Assembly (NCBI RefSeq): GCF_003260975.1
Contig: NZ_CP030041.1
Coordinates: 2,217,001-2,281,000, forward strand
Direction of reading: 5' to 3'
Origin: Echinicola strongylocentroti
GTDB lineage: Bacteria > Bacteroidota > Bacteroidia > Cytophagales > Cyclobacteriaceae
DNA: 64,000 bases
Positions 36,325-46,563 of the stretch are shown piece by piece. The notes below the pieces were generated by a model. That model saw only the letters and a program-made list of their open reading frames with translations, had not been told where the DNA came from and ran no database searches. A program made the position numbers and the translations under genes. Every line of letters starts with the position of its first letter. Positions within the stretch are counted from its first letter, which is position 1.

Positions 36325-37843
36325 CTAGGATTTTTCTGTCCAAGGCATCTTCCAGCACAAAACAGTTGCGCATGGCATCCCATATCTCCAGATCGGGATT
36401 TTCCTCCCCTACGACCAGTATATGGATCTCCGCATCACTGATTTCGCATTGCAGTGTTTCCACCCATTGGTTTTTGGTCTTGTCCAGACCAATGGCAATA
36501 CGAAGGATTCCAGCGACCACTTGGATCATTTTACGTTGTTTTTTGGAGAGTTTCTTATATCGCTTGTGCCGTTTTCGTGGGCCTGATTTGCGGTGATAAC
36601 GAACGATCACCCCAAGCAAGGTGATCTCTTCATTGGTAAATCCCCGCAGCCTACTGTGCTCTATGATATAGCGGGAATGCTTATGGTATTTTGGGTAACC
36701 GATAAAATGGCCCACTTCAAAAATAAAGCTGGCAAAATCCAATAAATCACGGGCATATCCATCCAGCTCATGTAACGGCTCCAGCTGGTCAAAAAGAGCG
36801 AGGGCCAATGAAGAAATGTGCTTTTTCTGCTCCACATCACTCTTATACTTCACCGCCAAGTTCATGACACTACGAAACCGTAAATCCTTTTCGGGGTACA
36901 GCACCGTTTGTTTCTTGCCCATGCTGTCCAAATAGCCCAAAATCAATCCTTCCCGCAACGACGCATCGCAGAGGGTGATTTCCTTTGCTTTGGCCATCTG
37001 AAGTAAGCGCACGAGAAGCAAACTCCCCAAATGAATGGCGTCCACCCGGTTGGCACTGATTCCGGGGACTTTTTCACGCTTTTCGGGTGTCATTTCCAAT
37101 AGCTTCTTGGAAAGTTTTTCCAGTTCTTTGGTGCTTACCACTTCGGCATTGACCGTGGTAATCGAACTTCCTTTGCTGGCCAGATGAGCCGCTTCTCCCA
37201 GTGTCCTGATCGTGCCCGAAGTACCGATCACCTTGGTAAACCCCGCCTCTACGGCTTTTTTCATCACCTCTTCGGCCGCAAGGTTAATGTGTTCTTCCAG
37301 TTTTCCAATATCGCTGTTCTCTAATGTCCCTTTGCCTCCGGCCATGTCCAAGAGCCTGAGCACGCCCAGTTTGATACTTTTTTTGAAAAAAATCTCCTCT
37401 TGGTCACCGACGGTAGCTTCCGTAGATCCACCACCTATATCCAGCACGAGCACTTTTTCATCCCCAAAAGCAATGGCCCTTCTCACTGCCAGAAAAATCA
37501 GCCTCGCCTCTTCTTTACCAGAGATCACCTTGGGTGTCAACCCCGTTTCTTCCGCCACCTTACCGAGAAATTCACCTCCATTTTTGGCCTCACGAGTGGC
37601 ACTCGTGGCAGCGGTAATGATTTCTTCCACGCCATATTGATCTGCTAGCTGTACGTACCGTTTGATCACCTCTATACCTCGGTCATAGGCGTCTTTGGAA
37701 AGCCGGTTGGTCGCAAACACCCCCACCCCAAGCTTGACCATCTCTTTCTCATCGATAAGTACTTTGATGGTCTGGTGCTTTGTCACTTCTGCGATCACCA
37801 AGTGAATGGAATTGGTCCCGATATCTATAGCTGCTAAATTCAT
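36296..37843 (-). CDS. ppx: Exopolyphosphatase / guanosine pentaphosphatase (Ppx/GppA family)
   Basis: A 515-residue protein. The N-terminal ASKHA-fold domain has AAIDIGTNSIHLVIAEV, VLDIGGGSTEATVGD and GTSGTIRTLGEAAH, the phosphate-binding loops of Ppx/GppA. The C-terminal half (about 310-515) has an HD-like helical domain (VGHFIGYPKYHKHSRYIIEH). It degrades inorganic polyphosphate or pppGpp. Probably a single-gene unit; its 3' end overlaps that of the phosphatase gene. Which of Ppx or GppA activity dominates cannot be decided here. Confidence 0.88.
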   Translation of the reverse strand: MNLAAIDIGTNSIHLVIAEVTKHQTIKVLIDEKEMVKLGVGVFATNRLSKDAYDRGIEVIKRYVQLADQYGVEEIITAATSATREAKNGGEFLGKVAEETGLTPKVISGKEEARLIFLAVRRAIAFGDEKVLVLDIGGGSTEATVGDQEEIFFKKSIKLGVLRLLDMAGGKGTLENSDIGKLEEHINLAAEEVMKKAVEAGFTKVIGTSGTIRTLGEAAHLASKGSSITTVNAEVVSTKELEKLSKKLLEMTPEKREKVPGISANRVDAIHLGSLLLVRLLQMAKAKEITLCDASLREGLILGYLDSMGKKQTVLYPEKDLRFRSVMNLAVKYKSDVEQKKHISSLALALFDQLEPLHELDGYARDLLDFASFIFEVGHFIGYPKYHKHSRYIIEHSRLRGFTNEEITLLGVIVRYHRKSGPRKRHKRYKKLSKKQRKMIQVVAGILRIAIGLDKTKNQWVETLQCEISDAEIHILVVGEENPDLEIWDAMRNCFVLEDALDRKILVTSEHPVHQ

Positions 37844-37967
37844 GGAAAGGTTAATGGTTATTCGGTTATTGATTTACTAGGTAATTGGGCATGGGAAAAG
37901 GGCATGGTTCTGGTACATTTTGGAATGTGGCTATTGCTAAATTCTATATACCACAATACCTCATACT

Positions 37968-39878
37968 TTATACTTTTGCTTTACTTTCCATCCATTTGTT
38001 ACGGTGTACTTTTCCAGAAGGATCATCGATCAAGCGATAGCCATGCTCACCAAAGCAATCCCTCAATGCCTGTACGAGATTGGCGGCAGACTGGCCTGTG
38101 CTCATTCCATAAAAATAATTAATGGCTGCGGACATGACCGGCATGGCGACTCCGGCTTTGAGCCCTGCACCGACTATTTCTGCCAAGGCTTTGGAGTCTT
38201 TTTCAAACGTCTCTTTCAGTGCCGCAGACGCCATCAGGCAATCGGAAGACTTAAACACACCGGACAGCTTTTCCATCAAACTGGATTGAATGATGGATCC
38301 ATTCGTCCAGCAACGGGCTATTTCACTCAAATTCAGCTCCCAGTTTTCGGCATTTCCTACTTTCTTGATCAGGCTAAACCCTATTTCGTGATTTATGAGG
38401 CGCGCCATTTGATAGGCTCCTTTTAGTGCATTTAGTATTTCTTTTTGGTCTATTTCTCCTGCTTGACGAGGATAGGTCTGTGCCATCGAAACCCTGACAT
38501 CCTTATGGGTGGAGATCAGCCTTGCAGTGACAGCTGCTGTCAAAGGGGCGTAGGGAACACCATATTTGGCAGCTGCACTTACCGCCCAACCGCCTGTGCC
38601 CGTCTGACCGGCCACATCCTGGATAGTATCCAATAGCAACTCGCCGTCTTTCTCATGGGCCAAAATCGCCAACGTAGCCTCCATCAAGTAACTGTCAGCG
38701 CCTTCCTTGCTCCATTTTTGGAAGGTCTTCACCATTTCATCGATGGATATCCCAAGCCCTTTTCGCATAAAAGCATACATTTCTGCCAATACCTGCATCT
38801 CCCCGTACTCAATGCTATTGTGCACCATTTTGATAAAATGGCCAGCACCTTCCGGGCCTACATAGTGCAGGCAAGGCCTACCGCTCTGGTCTTTTCCGGC
38901 TATTTTTTCTATAAACGGCTTGATCAAATCAAAACCTTCTTGGCTGCCTCCCGGCATGAGTGATGGTCCTTTTCTGGCCCCAGCCCGACCACCGGAAATC
39001 CCCATGCCTACAAAGTGAATCCCGTAACCTTGCAGGTATTGCTGGCGTTTGGCACTGTCCTCAAAGAAGGAATTGCCTCCGTCGATGATCACATCGCCTT
39101 TGTCCACAAACGTCAGTAGCCGTGCTATTTGCTGATCCACGATCTGCCCTGCAGGTATCATCATCAAGATCTTCCGGGGCTGCTCCAAGGACTCCACAAA
39201 TTCATCCAGTTTATCAAAAGGCAAAATCCCCTTTACTTCCGGATAGGCCTCTACCAGCTTTTTCGCCACATCTTCCTCCACACCTTTGAGGGTACGGTTA
39301 TACACGCTGATCTTGACGTTCTTTTCGGCCATATTAAGTGCCAGGCTACTGCCCATGACACCCATACCGATGATACCAAAGGAGGATACTGCTTTGTTGT
39401 TTTTTAAGTTGCTCATAATGTCTTCTACTATTTTTTCAGGTATTTGGTCTATAGCAATGGTGGTCGCATGACGGGGAATCTCCAAGGTCTCGAGCTGAGA
39501 CCTGAGCAATGCCGGAGGCATATAGTGTCCTTCACGTTGTTGCATACGCTCAGCGATCAGCTCTTCATCTCCCTTCAAAAAAAACCAATGGATCTCCACC
39601 GCATTTCTCCGCAAGACCTTCCGGTAGTCGGCTTTCAGTGCCGAACAGGCCAGCACGGCTCCTCCATTCCCCTCCCACTTCACCATCTCATCAGAAAGCT
39701 TCTCCAGCCAAGGCGCCCGGTCTCTATCATCTAGAGGAACCCCCTTTTGCATTTTTTCAACGTTCTTTTTCGGATGAAAATCATCGGCATCGTAAAAGGG
39801 AAGGCCAGCCTTTTTGCTGAGCATCCTGCCAATTGTAGTTTTTCCACTTCCGGATACTCCCATTAACAAAATAATCAT
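37968..39878 (-). CDS. gnd: Gluconokinase / 6-phosphogluconate dehydrogenase fusion
   Basis: A 636-residue protein. Residues 1-154 form a complete GntK-type gluconokinase: P-loop GVSGSGKTT (7-15), DADDFHPKKNVEKM and CSALKADYRKVLR. Residues 155-636 form a full 6-phosphogluconate dehydrogenase: GIIGMGVMGSSLALNM, VYNRT, VIIDGGNSFFEDS, GMGISGGRAGARKGPSLMPGG, HFIKMVHNSIEYG and the C-terminal FGEHGYRL. The junction is at Met155 (codon at 39416-39414), where a separate gnd would begin, so the fusion looks like a lost stop codon. It could convert gluconate to 6-phosphogluconate and then to ribulose 5-phosphate in one polypeptide. Confidence 0.92.
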   Translation of the reverse strand: MIILLMGVSGSGKTTIGRMLSKKAGLPFYDADDFHPKKNVEKMQKGVPLDDRDRAPWLEKLSDEMVKWEGNGGAVLACSALKADYRKVLRRNAVEIHWFFLKGDEELIAERMQQREGHYMPPALLRSQLETLEIPRHATTIAIDQIPEKIVEDIMSNLKNNKAVSSFGIIGMGVMGSSLALNMAEKNVKISVYNRTLKGVEEDVAKKLVEAYPEVKGILPFDKLDEFVESLEQPRKILMMIPAGQIVDQQIARLLTFVDKGDVIIDGGNSFFEDSAKRQQYLQGYGIHFVGMGISGGRAGARKGPSLMPGGSQEGFDLIKPFIEKIAGKDQSGRPCLHYVGPEGAGHFIKMVHNSIEYGEMQVLAEMYAFMRKGLGISIDEMVKTFQKWSKEGADSYLMEATLAILAHEKDGELLLDTIQDVAGQTGTGGWAVSAAAKYGVPYAPLTAAVTARLISTHKDVRVSMAQTYPRQAGEIDQKEILNALKGAYQMARLINHEIGFSLIKKVGNAENWELNLSEIARCWTNGSIIQSSLMEKLSGVFKSSDCLMASAALKETFEKDSKALAEIVGAGLKAGVAMPVMSAAINYFYGMSTGQSAANLVQALRDCFGEHGYRLIDDPSGKVHRNKWMESKAKV

Positions 39879-40524
39879 GCTTTAATTTATGGAATAATTT
39901 CAAAATAGTAGTATCCTCTATGCTTAAAAATTGAAGCTTTTTGGGTCTTTAAATAAGATGCAGGAAAAATTATTACTATTATAAACCTGCACCGAAAATG
40001 TCACAAAATGAAAGGCTCCCCTTTTTAGCGGCGCAAAACCTCCCTGACCAAGCATTGCTCCCCATCCCCAATTCCTCCTATATGACGCTTAGATTACCGA
40101 CTAGGTAGCCCCGCACTGTTGCCAGTAAACGGTTTACATAAGAAGAATGTCTCATGGATTGCAGGGATGAGCACAGGTTTTTTTGATTCTTTATCCCGGT
40201 TTATCTGTGACAATCCGAGAAATCCGTAAGAAACTTTATTACTGCCATGAAAGCGGATAATCAGATTACCTGCAGGGCAAACGCATTGAACCCGGAATCA
40301 ATGCCGTTTAGTTAAGGCTATTTCCCAGTTTTCACATGCTAGGAGTTTCTATTTGACTTTAACTGTATGGCTTTGGCCATTTTGGTGGATTTTATCCTTT
40401 TCCTTTTTTCCCCCGAAAGCCTTTGGGGCAGGCTATTGATGAAAAAAGAAAGAAAAAAATCTAGGCCGGTGGTATGCCTTTTAAAATGGAACATGGATTT
40501 ACCCTGCGACCGAAATCCGTCACC

Positions 40525-40977
40525 CATTTTAATTTCCACCCGATGGCTACGGCCTAAAAGTGAGTGGGTCTCGCTGTTCCACGACGCGAGCCAACTCACT
40601 TTCTTAACGGCCTCCACCATCGGCTGGAAAACAGGCATACCAAGGGCCGTAATAAGGAAGCGATACCTTTTTGGGACTTATTAACTGAATCCGCCTTGCA
40701 GGTATTGGGCGTTAAGAAATTAAAAAGCGGGTGGGCAAAAAGGCAGGCTTGTTTGACGAAATGCTGCCCTAAAAGAATGTTGGCAGCTAAAAAGGAGGAG
40801 TTTGCCTGCATGAGGGGAGGTTTTAATTTTAGGCCAATAGATGCACAGCGGCGGGGTTTTTTGGTTACTTTTTTGACCTGAAGCAAAAAAGTAACAAAGG
40901 TAAAGGGATGAAAACCACCTAGGAATTTAGCAAGAAAAATAACTGCTCAAGGAAAAATATAGAACCCATATTTTCCA
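40525..40977 (+). repeat. About 450-bp dispersed repeat, copy 2
   Basis: Same sequence as 26117-26563, direct orientation, with scattered substitutions. Short frames on both strands overlap it but are not conserved as proteins. The spacer 39879-41136 otherwise shows no gene; a block at 41004-41064 (TTCCATAGCAACGGCAGATA onward) recurs at 50007-50066. Confidence 0.8.
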
Positions 40978-41136
40978 AAGTCCAATAAAGCATAGGAAAC
41001 TAAATTCCATAGCAACGGCAGATATATATTCAACCTAGGATACTATTTCAAATGCGTTCGCCCTGAGATTACCTGTTATCAAAATGAAAAAACTTTATCG
41101 ATTTAGTATATTTGAACCTTCACTTAAAAGAACCTA

Positions 41137-42216
41137 ATGATGACCTCACCAATAAAAATCTTAGTAGTCGGCTGTGGCAATATGGGGGCTTCCCACGCAC
41201 TGGCCTATCACCAAATGGATGGCTTCAAAATCTGCGGATTGGTAGCCCGGGGAGACAGTAAAAAGGAGCTGAACAGCAAATTGAAAGCCGATTACCCACT
41301 TTTCTCCAGCTATGAAAAAGCATTGGAAGAGTGCAAACCTGACGCTGTCTGCATCTCCACTTACCCTGACACCCATGAAGAATATGCCCTGATGGCCCTG
41401 GATGCAGGCTGCCATGTGTTTATCGAAAAGCCGCTAGCAGATACCGTAGCAGGATCAGAGCGCATCGTCCTAGCGGCACAAAAAGCCAACAAAAAAGTAG
41501 TGGTCGGCTATATCCTTCGCCACCACCCTTCTTGGATAAAGTTTACAGAAATCGCCAGAGGTCTCGGCAAACCGCTGGTGATGCGCATGAACCTCAACCA
41601 ACAAAGCCATGGCCGCATGTGGGACGTGCACAGAAACCTCATGAAGAGCCTTAGCCCCATTGTGGATTGTGGTGTCCACTATATCGATGTCATGTGCCAA
41701 ATGACCCAATCCAAACCCAAAAAAGTCAGCGCCATCGGTGTCCGGCTAACTGATGACATCCCACATGACAACTATAACTATGGCCAATTGCAAATCACTT
41801 TTGAAGATGGTTCGGTCGGTTGGTACGAGGCTGGATGGGGGCCCATGATCAGTGAAACTGCCTTCTTTATAAAGGATGTTTTCGGGCCTAAAGGTGCTGC
41901 ATCTATCGTCGCCAAAGAGGCTGGCGGTAGCGGCAAATCTGACTCGGTGGACGACCATACCAAAACGGAATCCATCAAGATCCATCACGCAGACATCAAT
42001 GCAGCCAATGAATTCACCAAGCCTGACGAATGGGTAGAAACAGCCGATGAACCCGACCACAATGCCCTTTGCCTGCGGGAGCAGACTTACTTTCTGGAAG
42101 CCATCCAAAGCGACATTGACCTTAGCCAACACTTAGAAGATGCCATTAACAGCCTAAAAGTAGCTTTCGCCTGTGATCAGTCGGTAAAAACGGGTGAAAT
42201 AGTGGAGATCAATTAA
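41137..42216 (+). CDS. Gfo/Idh/MocA-family oxidoreductase
   Basis: A 359-residue protein. The N-terminal Rossmann domain (ILVVGCGNMGASHALAYHQM, residues about 7-26) is followed by DAVCISTYPDTHEEYALMALDAGCHVFIEKPLADT, the EKP motif whose Lys is catalytic in this family. The C-terminal alpha/beta domain contains DCGVHYIDVMCQM (Asp/His pair). It is an NAD(P)-dependent sugar or polyol dehydrogenase; the substrate is not clear. It ends 30 bp before an unrelated AT-rich ATPase gene, so the next pair looks inserted behind it. Confidence 0.9.
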   Translation: MMTSPIKILVVGCGNMGASHALAYHQMDGFKICGLVARGDSKKELNSKLKADYPLFSSYEKALEECKPDAVCISTYPDTHEEYALMALDAGCHVFIEKPLADTVAGSERIVLAAQKANKKVVVGYILRHHPSWIKFTEIARGLGKPLVMRMNLNQQSHGRMWDVHRNLMKSLSPIVDCGVHYIDVMCQMTQSKPKKVSAIGVRLTDDIPHDNYNYGQLQITFEDGSVGWYEAGWGPMISETAFFIKDVFGPKGAASIVAKEAGGSGKSDSVDDHTKTESIKIHHADINAANEFTKPDEWVETADEPDHNALCLREQTYFLEAIQSDIDLSQHLEDAINSLKVAFACDQSVKTGEIVEIN

Positions 42217-42246
42217 GGAGAAATTCCTAATAATTTATTTATCTTC

Positions 42247-43347
42247 ATGTCTGTGAAGCACTCACCAATCTCGAAAAATAACATGATAAAATCCATATCT
42301 ATAATTAATTTCATGGGCTATTCTCAGTTTAAGGCTAAAGAATTTGCTCCTATCAATGTTTTAATTGGGAAAAATGATACTGGTAAAACAGGTTTACTGA
42401 AATTATTATACGCTTCCACAAAAGGAGTCGATACATATAGTAGAAAAAACGAAACTGAAGATATTAGTTTCAAAAAGGTAATATCAGAAAAGCTTTCCAA
42501 CACTTTTCAACCTGGAAAAAAAGGATTAGGCGAACTTGTCAGCAAACATGAAAGAGGGAAGCTATCTGTTGATATGGAGTTTTCTCACACTAAACTATCT
42601 TATAATGATAGACTTTACTTTTCCTTCGGAGATAGTACGACCAAAAACATTATTGATTGTCAAGACAAAATAAACCCTATTTCCACAAATTTCAGATGTC
42701 TGTTCATTCCCGCAAAGGAAGTGCTAACACCTCTCAAAGCGATAAGGGCAACTAGGGATAATTTACACATGCCAGGATTTGACGACACCTATCTTGACCT
42801 AATAAGAGCTTTGGTAATCCCCACTCAAAGAGGCAACATAGCGGAGGAGCTAAAGGGTGTGAACAAGAAATTAGAGGATTTGTTCGAAGGAAAAATTGAG
42901 CAAGGAATCGATGACGACTTTATTTTCAAAAAAGGCCATAGTGAATTTCACATTAACCTTACAGCGGAAGGAGTGAAAAAGATCGGCATCCTCACCACAT
43001 TAATAAGAAATAGGCAGCTTAACTCTAACTCTGTCTTATTCCTAGATGAACCGGAAACAACTTTACACCCTGAAGCTACGAGAGAATTAGTGGAGATGCT
43101 GATGCTAATGGCAAAATCAGGAATCCAGATTTTTCTTGCCACTCATAATTATTTTGTTCTGAAGCAAATGCACTTATGTGCTCGCCGAGATGAAATCGAC
43201 GCAAAATGTTTTGTACTCGAACGAGAAAAAGGACAAGCAATAACTTCTAAAGAATACCTATTGAACAAAGATTTTCCTGAAAATGCAATTTCAGATGAGG
43301 CTCTTAAAATGGCAGATGAAGAAGCTAAAATAGATTTAGGATTATAA
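42247..43347 (+). CDS. OLD/RecF-like AAA ATPase (first gene of a candidate defence pair)
   Basis: A 366-residue protein, or 354 if the start is ATG 42283 (MIKSISIINFMGYSQF), which gives the usual ABC-ATPase N-terminus. Walker A is LIGKNDTGKTGLLK; the C-terminal half has an ABC-type region with Walker B SVLFLDEPETTLHPEA and the switch His in IFLATHNYFVLKQM. The insert between (about 75-225) is short and lacks a long coiled coil, so it is smaller than RecF or SMC proteins. No Toprim domain is attached. The gene is visibly AT-richer than its neighbours and lies 12 bp before a small PD-(D/E)XK-like gene. The set-up recalls ATPase-nuclease phage-defence pairs such as Septu, Gabija or PARIS but matches none by domain content as far as I can see. 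Confidence 0.85.
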   Translation: MSVKHSPISKNNMIKSISIINFMGYSQFKAKEFAPINVLIGKNDTGKTGLLKLLYASTKGVDTYSRKNETEDISFKKVISEKLSNTFQPGKKGLGELVSKHERGKLSVDMEFSHTKLSYNDRLYFSFGDSTTKNIIDCQDKINPISTNFRCLFIPAKEVLTPLKAIRATRDNLHMPGFDDTYLDLIRALVIPTQRGNIAEELKGVNKKLEDLFEGKIEQGIDDDFIFKKGHSEFHINLTAEGVKKIGILTTLIRNRQLNSNSVLFLDEPETTLHPEATRELVEMLMLMAKSGIQIFLATHNYFVLKQMHLCARRDEIDAKCFVLEREKGQAITSKEYLLNKDFPENAISDEALKMADEEAKIDLGL

Positions 43348-43359
43348 TGGGCACCATCA

Positions 43360-43878
43360 ATGACAGAAAAAATAGAAGAAAGTAATATTACCTTAAACTT
43401 TTCGGACAACAACTTTTTTAGGTTTGAAGATTGCTCTGGTTACAAGGCACTGTCTGCTTATAGTTTTAAGGAAATGGATGCATGTTGGTTTGATGAAGAT
43501 CAAAACACTTTGTGGCTCTTTGAGCTAAAGGACTTTACAAAAGCTAATTTAGCACCATTAGAAAATTTAAGGTCAAGGGCGGATAACCTTGTAAAAAAAG
43601 CTGTTGACAGTTTAAACATGTTACTTTCAATAAAACACAGCTATTCTTATTCACAAACATTAAAAAAGTGTACTACTGATAGGATCAATAATGACACAAT
43701 AATAAAATTCACATCTATCATACACTGTACTTCTTCTCAAAAGCCATCCATTAGCCACATTAACGACCTTTTTCGACGTAAGTTTACTCCGTATGCCAAA
43801 CTATTTGACATCAATTATTATAGTGTAATAGAACATTCAAGAGCAATCAATCTTATACCTAATCGTATTGTAGGTTAA
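43360..43878 (+). CDS. Putative PD-(D/E)XK nuclease partner of the ATPase
   Basis: A 172-residue protein. Residues 36-58 (FKEMD-ACWFDEDQNTLWLFELKDF) contain Asp40 and, 15 residues later, Glu55-Leu-Lys57, in a predicted beta-hairpin context: the D...ExK arrangement of PD-(D/E)XK nucleases. A helical segment with LRSRADNLVKKAVDSLNML follows, then a basic C-terminal part. No known family is recognised. It starts 12 bp after the ATPase stop codon and ends in a spacer before the convergent AraC gene, so the pair is an isolated cassette. The nuclease call rests on one motif and needs structure prediction. Confidence 0.6.
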   Translation: MTEKIEESNITLNFSDNNFFRFEDCSGYKALSAYSFKEMDACWFDEDQNTLWLFELKDFTKANLAPLENLRSRADNLVKKAVDSLNMLLSIKHSYSYSQTLKKCTTDRINNDTIIKFTSIIHCTSSQKPSISHINDLFRRKFTPYAKLFDINYYSVIEHSRAINLIPNRIVG

Positions 43879-43945
43879 TTTATCGTACTTTTCCCCAAAT
43901 AGTCTTAGCAAGTTTTACAGGAAAGATTCGATTCTCTTCAACGTC

Positions 43946-44869
43946 TCATTTACCCCTACCCTTTTGCTCTATCCAAGCAGTGGGGGTCATTCCTTCAAAT
44001 TGACGAAAGACCCTCGAAAAATAATTCACACTGCTAAAGCCGCTTTCATAACAGGCCTGGGTAATGTTTTTTCCCTTCCACAGCAATTCTTTTTTCGCAC
44101 GCTCCAGTCGCTCACGATTGATAAAGCGGACAGGTGTCTCTCCTAATTCACGCTGAAAGGCCCTGAAAAACTGGGCCCTTGACAGGCATGCCTGATTTGC
44201 CAGATGATTCACATGCAATGGCTGCTCTAAGTGCTGCCGAATGTATTTTACCACATGGGCAAGCCTGTTTCTAGTACTCAATTTATCCAAATTATGAAGC
44301 AGGTAGTGCCTTGCCTGTGTTTGCATCAAACTGGCAATCAGCTCCCGTGTGGTATTGGATGCTTTCATTTGTTTCCCAAAATCATTGTCCACCATCACCC
44401 GGATAAGGGAATTCAGGTTTTGCTGTACAAGCTTATTGTTCAGCAAGGTAAAATTATCTTTTGACCAATTCCATGAAGAATCATCCACCCGCGGAAAATA
44501 CTCGTTGAGCCACACCATTGTTTCCCGTAAAAACCCCTCACTGATCTCCAGCGCCAGGCATTGGGTCGGTGATGCTATAGTCGCTTCCGGAAAATCGATA
44601 TACATCAACTCGGAAGCCGGCATGACGATGGACTGCCCCGGCAAAAATTCAAATGGCGCCTCCGATCGCAAATTCATGATTTTCTTGCCCTGGATCATTG
44701 CCACCACCGCGGGATTATCAAATTGCAAATCAAAATTATAGGCATAGCGGCTCGTCTCATATAAATTCAAAACGGCATGATCGGCCTGATGAGCCGTACG
44801 ATGCTCCACCTCAGATGTGGGTGAGCTGAAGATTTTGTACTTCTCCTTAATATTTATGGCATCTAACAT
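43946..44869 (-). CDS. AraC-family transcriptional regulator
   Basis: A 307-residue protein. The N-terminal AraC_N-like cupin domain (about 20-180) is followed by a C-terminal double helix-turn-helix: HVVKYIRQHLEQPLHVNHLANQACLSRAQFFRAFQRELGETPVRFINRERLERAKKELL and ITQACYESGFSSVNYFSRVFRQFEGMTPTAWIEQ. It is divergent from the aldehyde dehydrogenase gene at 45034 (164-bp spacer), the standard place for the activator of that ALDH/DUF779 pair. Confidence 0.92.
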   Translation of the reverse strand: MLDAINIKEKYKIFSSPTSEVEHRTAHQADHAVLNLYETSRYAYNFDLQFDNPAVVAMIQGKKIMNLRSEAPFEFLPGQSIVMPASELMYIDFPEATIASPTQCLALEISEGFLRETMVWLNEYFPRVDDSSWNWSKDNFTLLNNKLVQQNLNSLIRVMVDNDFGKQMKASNTTRELIASLMQTQARHYLLHNLDKLSTRNRLAHVVKYIRQHLEQPLHVNHLANQACLSRAQFFRAFQRELGETPVRFINRERLERAKKELLWKGKNITQACYESGFSSVNYFSRVFRQFEGMTPTAWIEQKGRGK

Positions 44870-45033
44870 GATTTGGGCTTATCGATTTTCTAAGCATAAA
44901 TTAGCGAAAAAGCCCCTAGCCTCCAAGGCTTCTCCCAGAATGCGACTATTGTGCTAATAGATGAAATTATCATGAACGAGAATATCCTGACAATTCACCA
45001 CCTTCATGCTTCTACCAAAAATAACCAATAAAC

Positions 45034-46563
45034 ATGAGTACAATAACCCAAGAAAAACCAGCTACCCTGCTGGATCGCCCTGATTTCAAACCGCATTATG
45101 ACAATTTTATCGGTGGAAAATTTGTACCTCCCGTGGACGGAGAATATTTCGATGTCATCAGTCCCGTGGATGGTCAGGTCTTCACCAAAGTGGCCCGTGG
45201 CAAGGCTGCTGATATCGAATTGGCACTGGACGCTGCCCATAAGGCTTTTCCGGCATGGAGCCGCACCTCCGCCACCGAGAGGAGCAACATCATGCTCAAA
45301 ATCGCAGATCGAATAGAAAACAAACTGGAATACCTAGCAGCCGTAGAAACCATTGATAATGGTAAACCAGTAAGAGAGACCATCAATGCCGACTTGGCGT
45401 TGGTGGTCGATCACTTCAGGTATTACGCTGGAGTGATCAGGGCCGAAGAAGGCAGTATCGCAGAGCTTGACGAGCACACCGTTTCGATCAATGTCAAAGA
45501 ACCCATTGGCATCGTCGGACAAATCATCCCATGGAATTTCCCCATGTTGATGGCCACGTGGAAAATGGCCCCTGCCATGGCCGCCGGCTGCTGTACTATT
45601 GTCAAACCTGCCGAACAAACTCCTGCCTCTATCATGATCCTGATGGAAATCATCGGTGACCTGATCCCGCCCGGTGTCCTCAATATAGTCAACGGATTTG
45701 GGCCTGAAGCGGGGAAGCCACTTGCCCAATCACCACGACTCGACAAGGTCGCCTTCACGGGCGAAACCACCACAGGGCGACTGATCATGCAATATGCTTC
45801 CGAAAACCTCAATCCTGTCACCATGGAGCTTGGCGGCAAATCCCCCAATGTCTTCTTCCCATCCGTAATGGATGCCGATGACGAATTTTTGGACAAATGC
45901 CTGGAAGGAGCCGCGATGTTTGCACTCAACCAAGGGGAGGTCTGCACCTGTCCGAGCCGGATTTTGGTACATGAAAAAATCTATGACGCTTTTATGGAAA
46001 AAGTAGTCGCCAGAGTTGAGGCCATCCAAATGGGCCATCCACTGGACAAGACCACCATGATGGGAGCCCAAGCTTCCAAGGACCAGTTTGAAAAAATCCT
46101 TAACTATATCGACATCGGAAAACAGGAAGGAGCCGAAGTACTGACCGGTGGTGGAGTGGCCCAGCTGAACAGTGGCCTAGAGAATGGCTATTATGTCAAG
46201 CCTACCCTGCTAAAAGGCCATAACAAAATGCGGGTATTCCAAGAGGAAATTTTTGGCCCGGTATGTTCCGTTACTACATTCAAAGATGTCGAGGACGCCA
46301 TTTCGATATCCAACGACACGCTTTATGGATTAGGAGCCGGCGTATGGACCAGGGATGCCCACGAAGCCTACCAAGTACCACGTGCGATCAAAGCAGGCCG
46401 TGTTTGGGTCAACTGCTATCATGCCTACCCTGCCCACGCACCCTTTGGCGGGTACAAAAAATCAGGCTTTGGCCGCGAAACCCACCTGATGATGCTCAAT
46501 CATTACCGTCAAAACAAAAATATGCTCATTTCTTATGACAAGAACAAGCTCGGTTTCTTTTAA
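45034..46563 (+). CDS. NAD-dependent aldehyde dehydrogenase (ExaC/AldB-like)
   Basis: A 509-residue protein with the ALDH superfamily landmarks: [25 protein letters not shown] (NAD site), [11 protein letters not shown], the general base Glu in [14 protein letters not shown], and catalytic Cys in [11 protein letters not shown]. The sequence is close to acetaldehyde dehydrogenase II/ExaC enzymes that use NAD. The stop codon TAA (46561-46563) lies inside the left terminal repeat of a MITE-like element, so the native 3' end was probably altered by that insertion. Coupled in function with the AraC gene and DUF779. Confidence 0.94.
   Translation: MSTITQEKPATLLDRPDFKPHYDNFIGGKFVPPVDGEYFDVISPVDGQVFTKVARGKAADIELALDAAHKAFPAWSRTSATERSNIMLKIADRIENKLEYLAAVETIDNGKPVRETINADLALVVDHFRYYAGVIRAEEGSIAELDEHTVSINVKEPIGIVGQIIPWNFPMLMATWKMAPAMAAGCCTIVKPAEQTPASIMILMEIIGDLIPPGVLNIVNGFGPEAGKPLAQSPRLDKVAFTGETTTGRLIMQYASENLNPVTMELGGKSPNVFFPSVMDADDEFLDKCLEGAAMFALNQGEVCTCPSRILVHEKIYDAFMEKVVARVEAIQMGHPLDKTTMMGAQASKDQFEKILNYIDIGKQEGAEVLTGGGVAQLNSGLENGYYVKPTLLKGHNKMRVFQEEIFGPVCSVTTFKDVEDAISISNDTLYGLGAGVWTRDAHEAYQVPRAIKAGRVWVNCYHAYPAHAPFGGYKKSGFGRETHLMMLNHYRQNKNMLISYDKNKLGFF

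Noticed and set aside
40367..40886. Overlapping open frames on both strands near 40.4-40.9 kb and 26.1-26.4 kb
   Set aside because: They lie in the two-copy repeat; frames differ between copies and substitutions do not favour third positions.
42247..43347. ATPase as a Gabija GajA or OLD nuclease
   Set aside because: No C-terminal Toprim domain; the protein ends soon after the ABC signature region, and no UvrD-type helicase follows.
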